The notes: generated from the letters alone by a model not told the origin. 64,000 nt of DNA from Sabulibacter ruber (GCF_017355955.1 NZ_JAFFID010000001.1:1116001-1180000), one strand, 5' to 3'; numbered from the stretch's first letter, positions 1 through 10,135 are shown. Made by a program: numbers and translations.

Positions 1-3000
1 ATAAACATAATAGGCAGTTCCTCCTCCTCCTAAATCCGTCTGCCGTAACTGATCCCTGTAATCCCAGTGCATGTTAGCTTCCTGCTGATTCCGGTGATTG
101 CCCAAATGGGGCATTCGGATTATATTGCCATGCTCATCATGCAGGTATGATTCCGTGGTGGGATTATTGGTGCCAACAGTTGTATGGCTTAGCCTATTAC
201 TTTTTTTTGTTTGCTCAATCTGGCTGGCTTCCTCGTAGAAATAAGCACGTCTCCAGGATGCGTTGTCGGAGCAGGTGCGATGGTGGCTCATTTCTAAAAG
301 GTTGCCCACTTCGTCGTAAAGGTATTTCTCACAGTAGCGTCCAATTGCATTGCCGTCGTTAGGGTGTGGCAGGCGAGTGCGCTGTGCATCGTCATGAGAA
401 TGTGGAATCGGATTGCCGCCAACTTGCCCCAGGTGCTCGCGGCCCGTAGCTTGAATCAACCGGTAGATTGCATCATATTTATACTCGGCGCTGGGCTCCA
501 CCACCTTACCATCAAAGAAAACCCGTTGTTGCGCATCGTCGCGGATGTAGGTAATGTTGCCTACAGGGTCATATGTGTAATAAAGGTTTTGTAAACCACA
601 CTGCATGTTCTTAGGTGGAACTTTAGGTGCGGCAAATTTAGGTTGAGGATCAGTACCACAATCTTTTGTAAATGCCAGCCCTCTTCCGGTGTAAAGGTGG
701 GTTAGGCGGAATGTTTCCGGATCGTACGTGTATCTTGTCGTTACGTGATTTTTATACCTGATTTGTAGGCGCTGCCCTTTTGCGTCATAGTCAATCCTAC
801 TAACCCCCACTGGCGAAGGTGGTATAAGATTCACCTCTAAAATGCTGTCCGGAATGTTAGGGCGGTCCAGCCAGACGTCAACCCTTTCCAATAGGCTTGC
901 TTCATTGTAGGTAGGTTGTATAATACTAAGCTTAGTGCCTGCCTGATCACTATGAGGTGCAATAATTTGAATTGGACGGTTTAAAGCATCGTAGATAGTG
1001 CCATTGGAAAAGGTTTCGCTTTCCACAAGCTTTTCCAGAGCTGCCTGTAATGTGGAGTTGATAAACTTTACAGTAGGATTGGCGGGCAATACCAAATTTA
1101 CTGCATTCCAGTCTAACGCCTTTTTGTATTCCTGAGCCAGACGCCTGGAAGCCATTGCAATATTACCTTTGAAATCGTAAGCTTCGTTGCTGGCAACACC
1201 TGCTAGATCCAGCTGCAGATACACCTTTCCTCGTAAATTTCCCAGCAGATCTTCCGGGTGTTGTTCGCCGTATACCAGCCGCTCGACTAAAAGCTCCCGG
1301 TTGTGGTTGGCAGTGTCAGCCCCAGTAACATAAGAGCGCAGCAAACGACCTAAAGAATCGTACTCAGTCCGGAATTGATGGCCCCTACTATCCCAAGCCC
1401 GAATAAGCTTACCGGAAACATCGTTGAGCATCCATCGCTTTCCAGCCTCCATGCTGGCCTGGTAAACGCGGTTGCCTAACATATCGTAATCGTAGCGCAT
1501 CACGATACGATCTTTCGCATCAGTTATCTCCCGCTGATTGCCTTCAATATCTAAGTTAATACGGGTAGCGAAATAAATAGGAGCACCATCGGGTTTAAAT
1601 CCGTTATGGGCAAAGGAAAGATAAGAACGTCCCAAGCTATCGATAAAATTGACTGCCGGAGTATCCGCGTGTGGTAAAGTATGGATAGCGGCTTTCTTTT
1701 CAGGCGCTAAAACCGGCGTATCCGGTGGTGGAGCTGCCGGGTCAACGCCCCTTTGCTCGAGCCATGTTTTCCAGGTATGCGGTTGTGTTGCGGTTTGCTT
1801 AAAGTATTCGGCAACGTATCCTGACACATCAGTATCAGTTCTTGGGTCAAGCTTAACCGTATCATTCATATCCCAGGTAGCTTGCTTCCAGGCATCGAAA
1901 ATTACTTTTTGATAAGTATTGTTGGGATGCAGTGTCACCACTACCCGTTCGACAGGATCATAGAAGAGAACGGAGCTTACCCCTATGCGCACATCAAATT
2001 CGTACTGGTGATTATCGGTGAAAAAAGGTTCATACTGGCGAACAGGTTTCCCCTTATTGTTATACACTGTCCAGCCACTACCCACCCAACGTGGTTTGCC
2101 ATCATTTGAAACCATCTCGGGTTGATTGTTAACCACTACGATCCTCCTAGTGGTTGGATCACGTTTTGGAACCGGTCCTGGTTCGGCCTGAATCTTCCTT
2201 TGGATTTCCTGGCCAAATCCATCTGAATAGGTAAAACTATGCTGTATGTTTGTCTTTTGGCCGATTACTAATTCCGCATCGTGGGTTTCACGAACCAAAG
2301 CATAGACAACGGAGGGTTGTGGTGCAAGCTGGTTCTTTGTGCGATAGTAGGCGAACAAGTCGTAGACCAGGCGGGTAGTGGCTTGCTGCAGGATAATTTG
2401 TGGGTTATTTAGTGGATTTTGCAAGTGGGTAATAACTACCGCTTCCGTCAGGTTTGGGTCAAAATTATTTAATGAATCACCCTGCCGGGGATTATGCTCC
2501 GGCTTCCCCATTACTGCTGTACCTACTACCATGCCAAGTGCGTCATAAGCCACAATTGAGCAGTTTCGGTTAAAGTCCATAATTGAAGTTGATTGCAACA
2601 CCCGGTAATTATGGCCCATACTTGCCAGTGGTTTGGTTGGGTCAATATCACGTTCCCCCACGGTAATATAATTGTCGAGGGCATCCCGGGTTTCCTGTAC
2701 CAGCAGGTTATAGGCATCATAGGTGACGGTGGTCTCGGTACTGCCCCTACTGGAATGGAATGGATCGCGGTAGCGGTGCGGCAAAAAGAAATGTTTCCGT
2801 GCGTAAACCAGTTCCTGCGCTGAGTTATCGGTTGCATCCGGCGAGTAAAACATTTGTCCGGAGGGAATCCACCAGTTTGCATCCCCTTCGCTGTGAACGT
2901 ACCGGCCCTCATTGGCGAGCATGTCGTTACTCACTCTTTCTCCAAAGACCTTTGTAACTAAACCTGGCGAAAACGCTAGCCTATAGCTCTCGAATGGAAG

Positions 3001-6000
3001 TGCTAGTGATTCCAGTTCACCAGGCTGCAAAGGTTCGATTAAGTTATTGCGACGAAAACGCGTGCGAGAATGTTCTATCAACCGCTTCTGGAGGACACCG
3101 GAAATGGCACTTTCTTCATAATGAATAGAAACAGCAGTTCCCATGCCATCCATTAGCTCCTGAAAAGTAAAACGCCTGGTATTAGGTTGTAAAACTAATC
3201 CCGTCACTTCATAGGTTTGGGATTCGCAGGGCAAAGGGGAGCGGTAATCGTTTGCCGCATGGATGTGGTTAGTAAAATCGTTTTCAGTATAAGTAATTAA
3301 CAACTGTCCTTGTTTAACCTGGTCTCGCGCTTCTAACCCGGAATCGGGCTGGCGCCGACCGTAGCTAACGGCAGCGGATTTAAGCACATTACCAAAATCA
3401 TCTGCCTCCAGCGTCAGGGCATGTGTAACGCGCGGGTCACTCGGATTTCGTTCATAGTGATAACTGATTACTTCCCGGGGGTGGGTAAAAAACACCGCGT
3501 GTTGGTTCCTTCCTTTTGCTTGCAAGCAGCGAATGGTAAAGTTTTGTTCAGTAACTATATAAGGATGTTTTTCTTTTGTTGTTTTATCCAGGGCATACAC
3601 TTCCTGGCGCAGCATCATACCCTTCAAAGCCCGGCAGGCCTCCCGTTCCACCTCAACGGATAATCCAGCTGGTAAAACTGTATCTTCGAGCAGCAGTTGC
3701 CTGGCCTCTGCATTGCTTAAGCCGGGTTCGCGATAATATTCTCCGGCTTCTCGGTCATTCCTCAGTCCGGCAAAGTAATCAGAAACATTATCCCGCCCGA
3801 TATGGATACCTGTATGGAACCAGGTTTTTGTATATACAGGTGGTACATGGGATAGATTATCTAAATTTGTAGCTACTGGTAAATCCTGATCAGCAGTAAG
3901 GGCTTTAAACTCTTCCGTATCCCATTGTTCCACCATACCAAAGCCTCTAAACTCACGCTCAAATCCATCAAAATAGCCGTGATGGTACGCATAATGATTC
4001 ACAAAGCGGTTGCCGCTAATGTGATCGTAGGTCTGGACCCACTCCACAACATGAACAGGAAATGGTAGTTTGGTAATCCAAGGTTTACCTATCTTTTTAT
4101 CCTCAATGTAAAATTTGGTTGAGGGTGCGTAATGCACCTGTGTTTCAGCCCCGAGGTTATTAGTAGATTTAATGAGTAGGTTTGGTTTTTGTCCACCCAT
4201 CAGGTCAATATAATGCAACGGCTTCGGGGAATGATTTGGCAAAAGGGATGACCACACCAAACAGGCGGTGCCATTACCCAACAAGTCAGCTATTATGACT
4301 GAGGAAAGGTTATCTACTACAGGAACCTGACTCAAATGAAATGGTTCACTCCAACTGTTACCTGAGCGATTGAAATATAGGCGGACAGTATGCCGGCCTA
4401 AGTAAATGATATCAGTAAGGCCAGAACCATCTATATCGGCCAGCCGAATGCGCTGCTGATTAAACTGATCCGAATGGTCAAACATCGGAGCACCATCCAT
4501 TGTAACTTTTGCTCCAAAGTGGCCATAACCTAAATTAGGCCAATAGCAAACCTCACCGTTACGGATGCGCACTAGGTCCATAAGACCATCACCGCACATA
4601 TCTGCCAGATAAACCGATTGGGTACCATCCGCCAGCACTAAATTAGGCCCTCGCTCCTCATCCGATTGCTTTGAAACCTGATTGGCTGCGCCAAAACCCC
4701 TTTCGGCTAAAGAAGGATGCCAGGTCAATACTTCGTGTTCAGTAATTAGTATATCGGCATAGCCATCCCCATTTAAGTCTACAAAGCGTAAGTTTGGATC
4801 ATCCCAAGAGATGTTAGGCAAGTGAGTAAATTCCCTGAATAATTCCCATCTCTTGTCATTAGTACGTTCAAAATAACCTGGATTAGAACCAGATAAAGCC
4901 ACCACGTCTAAATGGCCGTTTCCAGCCAGGTCAAGAAGTTGCTGTTGGCCACTACTCAGATTAGCCAGTGAAGGCTTAAGATTAACTACCTCCAAGGGAC
5001 CAAAGCTGCCATTACCCACATTTGGTTTATAAAACCACGCGTCTGCTTGCTCCGTGAGGATACCCGAGAGCCCTTCTCCATCAAGGTCCACCCATTGATA
5101 AGTAATGCCATCCAAGCCAACGGGTAGGTTCTCTAAGCTCTTAGTATCAAGCTCGCGTATGTCTTCCTGAATTTTTGCCTTGCTATAATCAAATTCGAGC
5201 GGCGGAAGGGATTTTTTGAGATAAGTAAAGTACTTCAGACCATTATGAGACAACTCAGCTTTAGTATCATCCCGGACAAACCCCGACTGAATAATCGTCT
5301 TAATGAATGAGGCATAACGGGTGCTGCCTGGATGAGCAAGCTCCGCTTCATTAGTAGAAATTTGTGAATAGTCTAAATCAACATAATCAAATTCAGTCGA
5401 ACGTACCAGGTACGGTTCTTCTCCCAGTTCCTTAAAATTATGGAACATCAAAACACGGCGGCAACGTCTATAAGTCCGTACTTCAAATCCTGATCGGTAG
5501 AAAGAGAACGGGTCTGGTCGAACTCTCCAGGCAGAAGGACCGGAGAAAGCAGTAGCTCGAACAAACTGGTGCTGTTCAGCTTGAGAAAAGGCAGGATCGA
5601 GACGGAGTTCCTCATAGTGTTCTTCGTTATAATCAAATACCACTATAAACATCCATTCTTCATCTGGCAATAATCCTGCTTCCGTTGGGTTCCAGTTTCC
5701 GTCCCGATTAGGAGTCTGGTTGCCATACTTAATGCGTTTTAAGTAGCGATTGGCTGTTCGCTCCCGGTTGCGCTCATTTGCTTGGGAAAGGTCAATGTTC
5801 TGTTCATTTTCGGATTCATATTCATAGACCATTGCATTACCTTTGTCATCGTAACTTTCGCAAATTAACCAACTGAAAATGCGCATAGGATCGTTGGGAT
5901 CTACAATACAACTATTAAATGATTTTCCGTAAAGTGTAGTAATATTGTCATGCGTGATTGAGCGCCAGTGGATTTGTCCCGTGGCTAGGTCTGTCCAGCG

Positions 6001-6537
6001 CTCAATTCGGGCGAATAGCCCCTCGATACGGGGAAAGTAGCGGTGGATGGTGTAACCCGGTGCGGTAGCGGTATCCTCATGTCGGCTACCATCGGAATTG
6101 CGCAGTGGCACCAGATCTTCCGACCCAGAAAGCAGGAATACGTCTGATTCTTCACCATCGTTGTATTGCGGCAGTCCTTTATCAGTCTTGCGGGTGATCT
6201 GTGGCAAACTCAGGGACCAACCGAAGCCAAATAAGCCATTCCCCGCACCGGAGTCGTAGGAAAGGGTGAGCTGTGGCCCGAATCCGGCACGGCCAGGGCT
6301 TATGGCAATAGGAACACTCATAGATCCGGTGCCAGTGACGGGGTTTGCGGCAAATTTTTCGCCAATACCCCGGATAGCACCTCCTCCCTTGGGTAATGAA
6401 ACTTGCGGTGCTTGAAAGCCGCTATACCCATCTCCCGCTTTATTGCATTGATCCACACTGCCTCCAGATTGTATACCGGCACCTTTACCATGCACTGATT
6501 CCTGCGATGGGTTGTAGAAACTGGCGTTTGGTCTCAT
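1..6537 (-). CDS. SpvB/TcB-TcC-like Rhs protein, C-terminus outside window
   Basis: The frame is open from an ATG at 6537 to the left edge (2179 codons), and I checked it at four distant points. Residues about 45-140 carry the SpvB-type opening (SVPIAISPGRAGFGPQLTL, then LSYDSGAGNGLFGFGW). Around residues 500-720 lie FG-GAP/VCBS-like repeats (DLNGDGYADI, DMCGDGLMDL, DIDGSGLTDI), as in the middle domain of insecticidal Tc-toxin B subunits. The last third holds Rhs/YD repeats (YDPVGNITYIRDD, YDEVGNLLEM). The gene therefore joins TcB-like and TcC-like parts, which in Tc toxins form a hollow shell holding a variable C-terminal toxin. That C-terminus is not visible, so no toxic activity can be assigned. 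There is no obvious signal peptide. Identification as an SpvB/Rhs protein is firm; use as a toxin is inferred from the family. Confidence 0.93.
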   Translation of the reverse strand, partial: MRPNASFYNPSQESVHGKGAGIQSGGSVDQCNKAGDGYSGFQAPQVSLPKGGGAIRGIGEKFAANPVTGTGSMSVPIAISPGRAGFGPQLTLSYDSGAGNGLFGFGWSLSLPQITRKTDKGLPQYNDGEESDVFLLSGSEDLVPLRNSDGSRHEDTATAPGYTIHRYFPRIEGLFARIERWTDLATGQIHWRSITHDNITTLYGKSFNSCIVDPNDPMRIFSWLICESYDDKGNAMVYEYESENEQNIDLSQANERNRERTANRYLKRIKYGNQTPNRDGNWNPTEAGLLPDEEWMFIVVFDYNEEHYEELRLDPAFSQAEQHQFVRATAFSGPSAWRVRPDPFSFYRSGFEVRTYRRCRRVLMFHNFKELGEEPYLVRSTEFDYVDLDYSQISTNEAELAHPGSTRYASFIKTIIQSGFVRDDTKAELSHNGLKYFTYLKKSLPPLEFDYSKAKIQEDIRELDTKSLENLPVGLDGITYQWVDLDGEGLSGILTEQADAWFYKPNVGNGSFGPLEVVNLKPSLANLSSGQQQLLDLAGNGHLDVVALSGSNPGYFERTNDKRWELFREFTHLPNISWDDPNLRFVDLNGDGYADILITEHEVLTWHPSLAERGFGAANQVSKQSDEERGPNLVLADGTQSVYLADMCGDGLMDLVRIRNGEVCYWPNLGYGHFGAKVTMDGAPMFDHSDQFNQQRIRLADIDGSGLTDIIYLGRHTVRLYFNRSGNSWSEPFHLSQVPVVDNLSSVIIADLLGNGTACLVWSSLLPNHSPKPLHYIDLMGGQKPNLLIKSTNNLGAETQVHYAPSTKFYIEDKKIGKPWITKLPFPVHVVEWVQTYDHISGNRFVNHYAYHHGYFDGFEREFRGFGMVEQWDTEEFKALTADQDLPVATNLDNLSHVPPVYTKTWFHTGIHIGRDNVSDYFAGLRNDREAGEYYREPGLSNAEARQLLLEDTVLPAGLSVEVEREACRALKGMMLRQEVYALDKTTKEKHPYIVTEQNFTIRCLQAKGRNQHAVFFTHPREVISYHYERNPSDPRVTHALTLEADDFGNVLKSAAVSYGRRQPDSGLEARDQVKQGQLLITYTENDFTNHIHAANDYRSPLPCESQTYEVTGLVLQPNTRRFTFQELMDGMGTAVSIHYEESAISGVLQKRLIEHSRTRFRRNNLIEPLQPGELESLALPFESYRLAFSPGLVTKVFGERVSNDMLANEGRYVHSEGDANWWIPSGQMFYSPDATDNSAQELVYARKHFFLPHRYRDPFHSSRGSTETTVTYDAYNLLVQETRDALDNYITVGERDIDPTKPLASMGHNYRVLQSTSIMDFNRNCSIVAYDALGMVVGTAVMGKPEHNPRQGDSLNNFDPNLTEAVVITHLQNPLNNPQIILQQATTRLVYDLFAYYRTKNQLAPQPSVVYALVRETHDAELVIGQKTNIQHSFTYSDGFGQEIQRKIQAEPGPVPKRDPTTRRIVVVNNQPEMVSNDGKPRWVGSGWTVYNNKGKPVRQYEPFFTDNHQYEFDVRIGVSSVLFYDPVERVVVTLHPNNTYQKVIFDAWKQATWDMNDTVKLDPRTDTDVSGYVAEYFKQTATQPHTWKTWLEQRGVDPAAPPPDTPVLAPEKKAAIHTLPHADTPAVNFIDSLGRSYLSFAHNGFKPDGAPIYFATRINLDIEGNQREITDAKDRIVMRYDYDMLGNRVYQASMEAGKRWMLNDVSGKLIRAWDSRGHQFRTEYDSLGRLLRSYVTGADTANHNRELLVERLVYGEQHPEDLLGNLRGKVYLQLDLAGVASNEAYDFKGNIAMASRRLAQEYKKALDWNAVNLVLPANPTVKFINSTLQAALEKLVESETFSNGTIYDALNRPIQIIAPHSDQAGTKLSIIQPTYNEASLLERVDVWLDRPNIPDSILEVNLIPPSPVGVSRIDYDAKGQRLQIRYKNHVTTRYTYDPETFRLTHLYTGRGLAFTKDCGTDPQPKFAAPKVPPKNMQCGLQNLYYTYDPVGNITYIRDDAQQRVFFDGKVVEPSAEYKYDAIYRLIQATGREHLGQVGGNPIPHSHDDAQRTRLPHPNDGNAIGRYCEKYLYDEVGNLLEMSHHRTCSDNASWRRAYFYEEASQIEQTKKSNRLSHTTVGTNNPTTESYLHDEHGNIIRMPHLGNHRNQQEANMHWDYRDQLRQTDLGGGGTAYYVY

Positions 6538-7069
6538 ACTGAATCCCTGAAACGTTTTAAAAAGAAAGTATTAACCCTTGGGCGTCAGAAAAGAAGGCTT
6601 GAGACTGAAGAATCAGACTATAAGGTTCCACAAATCTATATTTAGAATACTAACCCTTCAAAAGAGGAAGTGAAAGGCCAAATAAGCTGCAATAGCAGGA
6701 GTTCTGGTGCAGTATTCAGTAGTGATTTATAATGCTTTGCAATAAGTAATGATCAAGCAGTGGCCAACATTGAGAATAAATAGAGGCGAATCATTTTGTT
6801 GGAATCAATATTTGACGAGAAAAAAATCACGAGTAAAATTGAAAAATGCCGCAACTTTCTTTCAATTGGGTCCATTTATGGTGCTCTTTCAAGAAGCCTA
6901 AAACGGCTTTACATACCGAATCACCATTCAACGTTACAAACGTCATTGTTGAAATTACTTTAAGAACCGGGTTAAAACAATACTTAATTTTTAGTATTTC
7001 AACATCCAATTCATTTATACCGATTTCAGTACTATAAAGAGAAAGGGCACTGTGGTAAAAGAAGGGTTA
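6538..7069. other. Intergenic region upstream of the Rhs gene
   Basis: AT-rich sequence between the start of the giant Rhs gene and a decayed recombinase. Short open frames exist on both strands around 6830-7040, but they overlap antisense to each other and show no recognisable protein. The promoter of the Rhs gene should lie close to 6538-6650, but I could not pick out a convincing box. Confidence 0.4.
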
Positions 7070-7357
7070 TATTATGTTCTTATAGCCAGCATTTTAGAAA
7101 CTGACTCAATTGGCACCCTATTTCTGGAAGCAATTCATGGTAGTGAAGGTATGCCGGGCAATGTGGAAGGTCAGGTTCTTTAGGATTTTACAAACATCCG
7201 CAATTTCTTTCAGGCAGGCATTCATCTTCTGGTTTCTCAATACCGGCAAGAGCCAATACTCTTTTAAACATTGCGGTTGCTCCGAATACTGATCAATGAT
7301 CGCCAAGCAGTCAAGCAAAAGGGACATCTTGATATGATTGCTTCTTATTTTGAGCAC
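7070..7357 (-). pseudogene. Tyrosine recombinase (phage integrase) remnant
   Basis: On the minus strand residues NQKMNACLKEIADVCKI, then LTFHIARHTFTT, match the catalytic region of Bacteroidota tyrosine integrases; HxxRH is the conserved active-site box. The frame then stops, but a second frame a few bases further reads VPIESVSKML, the block that normally follows RHTFAT in the family. The N-terminal DNA-binding part and the terminal catalytic tyrosine block are missing. This is a 5'-truncated, frameshifted relic of an integrase, a sign that an integrative element once sat here. The next gene on the plus strand may overlap its upstream end. Confidence 0.75.
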
Positions 7358-7843
7358 ATGTTTTATATCGAAGGTGGAGGACCTATAGAAGTATTATTAG
7401 GAATAGGTATAATATTCACTCGGTTGATATACCTAGGTATAAAAGATTCTCGTTTTTTAAAATCCACAAGAACACTTAACAAATCAGAAATCAATCACAA
7501 CTCTGAATCTTGCAGTTATATTGATCCTGAAATAACTCGTGGAGAAAGATACTTTCAAATGGTGGATTCAAAAGGATTAACTTACTGGGAAAAAGATTTT
7601 TTTCCGGTGCAGTCATATAAAATGAAGACTGATCATGATACCAAGTGCATGAACTATCATCTTAGGTTGGCTGAATATGAAGGAATTTCTGAGATAGGAG
7701 ATTTCTATGATATGTTACTTTATAATTCTTATTTTATAAAGGAAGCAACAGAAGTATTTGTTCCTGTTGAATATCAGGTTTCCGTTCCTGCCCTCATTTT
7801 AAAACAAATTTATGAATATGAAGTAGATGATGAACCTTTTTGA
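7334..7843 (+). CDS. Hypothetical protein
   Basis: An AT-rich open frame of 170 codons from the ATG at 7334. The frame can be extended to 7271, but that part lies antisense to the integrase relic and looks accidental. After a hydrophobic N-terminal stretch (VLLGIGIIFTRLIYLGI), a possible membrane segment, the protein is polar and rich in tyrosine and acidic residues and ends in EYEVDDEPF. I do not recognise a family. It stands alone on this strand. Natural-looking composition supports a real gene; the start is uncertain. Confidence 0.5.
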   Translation: MIASYFEHMFYIEGGGPIEVLLGIGIIFTRLIYLGIKDSRFLKSTRTLNKSEINHNSESCSYIDPEITRGERYFQMVDSKGLTYWEKDFFPVQSYKMKTDHDTKCMNYHLRLAEYEGISEIGDFYDMLLYNSYFIKEATEVFVPVEYQVSVPALILKQIYEYEVDDEPF

Positions 7844-8114
7844 AAGCTAAAAAGAAACGTTACATCTTTTTGTTACTTTATGCCCAAAGCCTCCTTTGCT
7901 ACTCATTTAGCTTTCTCATACTAGAAAAGGGATTACTTACATTTTAATAAAATAATTGGAAAGTTGCCAAGTCCAAAAGAGAGCTTTTCAATTGTATATC
8001 TTTCCGGCAGCTGATTGTCTTTCAAAATTCCTTATCACGTCGGCACCTTCCCCTTCTCTTTTTTCCATGCTATGTAAAGAAGTTATTACAGAGAAGGCAT
8101 ATTAATTGATTATA

Positions 8115-8144
8115 ACATTTTATAAACGGTCGTTTGTAAAATGT
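8115..8144. repeat. 30-bp near-perfect palindrome overlapping recombinase promoter
   Basis: ACATTTTATAAACG at 8115-8128 and CGTTTGTAAAATGT at 8131-8144 are inverted repeats matching at 13 of 14 positions around a 2-bp centre. The right arm contains the TTTG that serves as the likely -33 element of the serine recombinase promoter. Its position suggests an operator or a recombinase-binding (res-like) site. The surrounding 7844-8188 holds no other gene. Confidence 0.6.
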
Positions 8145-8159
8145 TATGTAGTATCTTTA
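8133..8159 (+). promoter_or_regulatory. Bacteroidota-type promoter for serine recombinase
   Basis: TTTG at 8133-8136 and TATCTTTA at 8152-8159 resemble the -33 (TTTG) and -7 (TAnnTTTG) elements used by the Bacteroidota primary sigma factor, with suitable spacing. They lie about 30 bases upstream of the ATG at 8189, supporting that start over the in-frame ATG at 8141, which would lie inside the promoter. Confidence 0.55.
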
Positions 8160-8188
8160 CCTCCATATACACCAATAAAAATCTAAAG

Positions 8189-8845
8189 ATGAACTACGTC
8201 GCCTATTATCGTGTGTCCACTAAGCGACAAAGCCATAGCGGATTGGGATTGGAGTCGCAACGTGAGACAGTAACCCGTTTCCTAAAAACAGGAGATGTTC
8301 TGCTAAAGGAGTTTGTCGAGGTTGAGAGTGGTAAACGAAACGACCGGCCTATGTTAGGGGCGGCAATCGCTTACGCCAAGCAGCGCCAGGCTCAATTGCT
8401 GATTGCCAAACTTGATCGACTCTCCCGTAATGCTGGTTTTATCTTTACTTTGCGCGACAGCCACGTGGATTTTGTTGCCGTGGACATGCCCGACGCTAAC
8501 ACTCTGACAATTGGCATCTTTGCCGTCCTAGCCCAGCACGAGCGTGAGCTCATCAGCAGCCGCACCAAAGCAGCATTGGAACAAAAAAAGAAACAGGGTT
8601 TCACCTTAGGAACGCCGCGGAATCTGGACGAGTTCGCAAGGAAGAAAGGACTGCAGATAAGGAAGGAAAACGCAGTGACCCACAAAGCCAATCGGCAGGC
8701 CATTGAGCTGATCCAAATGTACCGGGAGAGGAGCATGACTTACCAGGCGATCGCTGAGCGGTTAAACGAACACGGCTTCACCACCCGCCGAGGAAAGAAG
8801 TTTTTCCCTATCACCGTACAAAGGTTGGCTGTCAGAGGAGTCTAG
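8189..8845 (+). CDS. Small serine recombinase (resolvase/invertase family)
   Basis: The 218-residue protein has the resolvase N-terminal domain: YYRVSTKRQ near residue 6 contains the nucleophilic serine, followed by GLGLESQRETV, the KLDRLSRN motif and the QHERELISSRTKAAL region before the long E helix. The C-terminal part (LIQMYRERSMTYQAIAERLNEHGFTTRRG) is a helix-turn-helix for DNA binding. It is the size of site-specific resolvases and too short for a large phage integrase. The start at 8189 is chosen because the promoter ends just upstream. It probably acts on the adjacent palindrome (inference). No partner genes are next to it. Confidence 0.9.
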   Translation: MNYVAYYRVSTKRQSHSGLGLESQRETVTRFLKTGDVLLKEFVEVESGKRNDRPMLGAAIAYAKQRQAQLLIAKLDRLSRNAGFIFTLRDSHVDFVAVDMPDANTLTIGIFAVLAQHERELISSRTKAALEQKKKQGFTLGTPRNLDEFARKKGLQIRKENAVTHKANRQAIELIQMYRERSMTYQAIAERLNEHGFTTRRGKKFFPITVQRLAVRGV

Positions 8846-9588
8846 TTTCAGTGTAAAAGTATCTAGAATAATTGGTTAGCTAATATTCATTCTTAAGGAA
8901 CGCTCTTATCCTTTACCAAACCTACTAATTTCGACAGGGAACTATGCAGTTTAAATGTCCCTTGTCTTGCTGTCACCACAATGCTTTCCGCCCATTCAGG
9001 CAAAAGAAGTTTAAATATTGATTTGCAGGATTTACATAGATTCACAATCCTCCTTCAAAGTCAACCTTTTCTTAGTGAATATTACACCCTAAAGGTTCCA
9101 AACACTTTCAAAGATTTTACTATTACCAACTACCTATCTAATTGGCCATTTAAAGTAGTCATGCATAACTACCATTCAAGTCGAGATACTTAGCCAGTTC
9201 GGCTTTATAAACCATTAGGTTGGTCAGGGACATGAAGACAATATGGTGATGGATATTCTCGGTTCAGCTTCTCTTGTGGAACTGCAATACTATAAAAAGA
9301 AAGGAAGAAGCAGAATGTTATCAGCCGACTAAATGTAATAAGCCGAGAGAAAGGGATTCAGCTAGCAGATTGAAGTTTAGAAATTTTCTATGATGATTTT
9401 AGTTTCAAAAACAATCTAATTGATATACTTGAAATAGAAGAGGTGAACTGTTATGAAAAAATTCACCTCTTCTATTTTAAATCCTGACTTGCACCAAAAC
9501 TGCCTCTATTCCATTGCATCAAGCAACAGGTTAATTTTAAAATTCCTGTAATTAGTTTCATATATCGTGTAGCATTGCCAATACACTC
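8846..9588. other. Intergenic region, no gene recognised
   Basis: About 740 bases between the serine recombinase and the next minus-strand gene. One short open frame (8981-9193, plus) has no recognisable content. The only clear structure is the stem-loop at 9433-9476. Confidence 0.5.
9433..9476 (-). terminator. Stem-loop terminator, perfect 15-bp stem
   Basis: AATAGAAGAGGTGAA at 9433-9447 pairs perfectly with TTCACCTCTTCTATT at 9462-9476 across a 14-base loop. It lies about 110 bases downstream of the minus-strand gene ending at 9589 and may also end plus-strand transcripts. Confidence 0.7.
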
Positions 9589-10038
9589 CTAATTGGTATA
9601 CTCCTGAGCATCTATTGCTATGGGCTTTGCAATGCACATCCATGAATAATCATCCTTATACAGTCCATATACCTGTTTAGTAGGAATGTGATAAAAATAT
9701 TTGGTATACATAGCTGTACCTGCGCTTCGAACTATATAGCTACTTCCTTTTGCTAAAAGAATAAAGTCTTGCAATTGAAAGCCAGTGATACAATTACCCG
9801 ATTGACAGTAGATTGTTCCTTTGGTGAAATCTTCCCCATAGAGGATACTCCAATTGTACCTATGCATTTGGAACCTGTCAGGTTTTAAATTGGAAGTTGA
9901 CAAGGCTAGTTCTTTAAAACCGCAAACCAGAGCATTATAGGTTTTAATGTATCCACTAGGCTTTTTTAAATTATTCATTAAAACATTTTCGTATTCACAT
10001 TTCACATAATCAGTGTCTTTGAAGTCCCAAAACGACAA
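9589..10038 (-). CDS. Hypothetical protein
   Basis: A 149-residue protein with no signal peptide or membrane segment. It is rich in aromatic residues and has scattered cysteines (VCGF, YCQSGNCITGF). The C-terminal half looks like a small beta-rich domain (FILLAKGSSYIVRSAG, then HIPTKQVYGLYKDDYSWMCIAKP). I do not recognise the family. It is followed by a strong terminator and sits about 100 bases downstream of another unknown small gene on the same strand, so the two may be co-transcribed. In this region near an Rhs toxin an immunity role is possible, but nothing in the sequence shows it. Confidence 0.6.
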   Translation of the reverse strand: MSFWDFKDTDYVKCEYENVLMNNLKKPSGYIKTYNALVCGFKELALSTSNLKPDRFQMHRYNWSILYGEDFTKGTIYCQSGNCITGFQLQDFILLAKGSSYIVRSAGTAMYTKYFYHIPTKQVYGLYKDDYSWMCIAKPIAIDAQEYTN

Positions 10039-10135
10039 AATTAGTAAATTCCAGAATTGAGGATAGTTGAATAATATATATCAAAGAGCGAAAGAGCTTT
10101 CGCTCCTTAATATATATGTAATTTTAAGTTCGGCC

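Noticed and set aside
6827..7037. Opposing short frames upstream of the Rhs gene
   Set aside because: Antisense to each other, no recognisable family, no terminator or promoter that decides between them.
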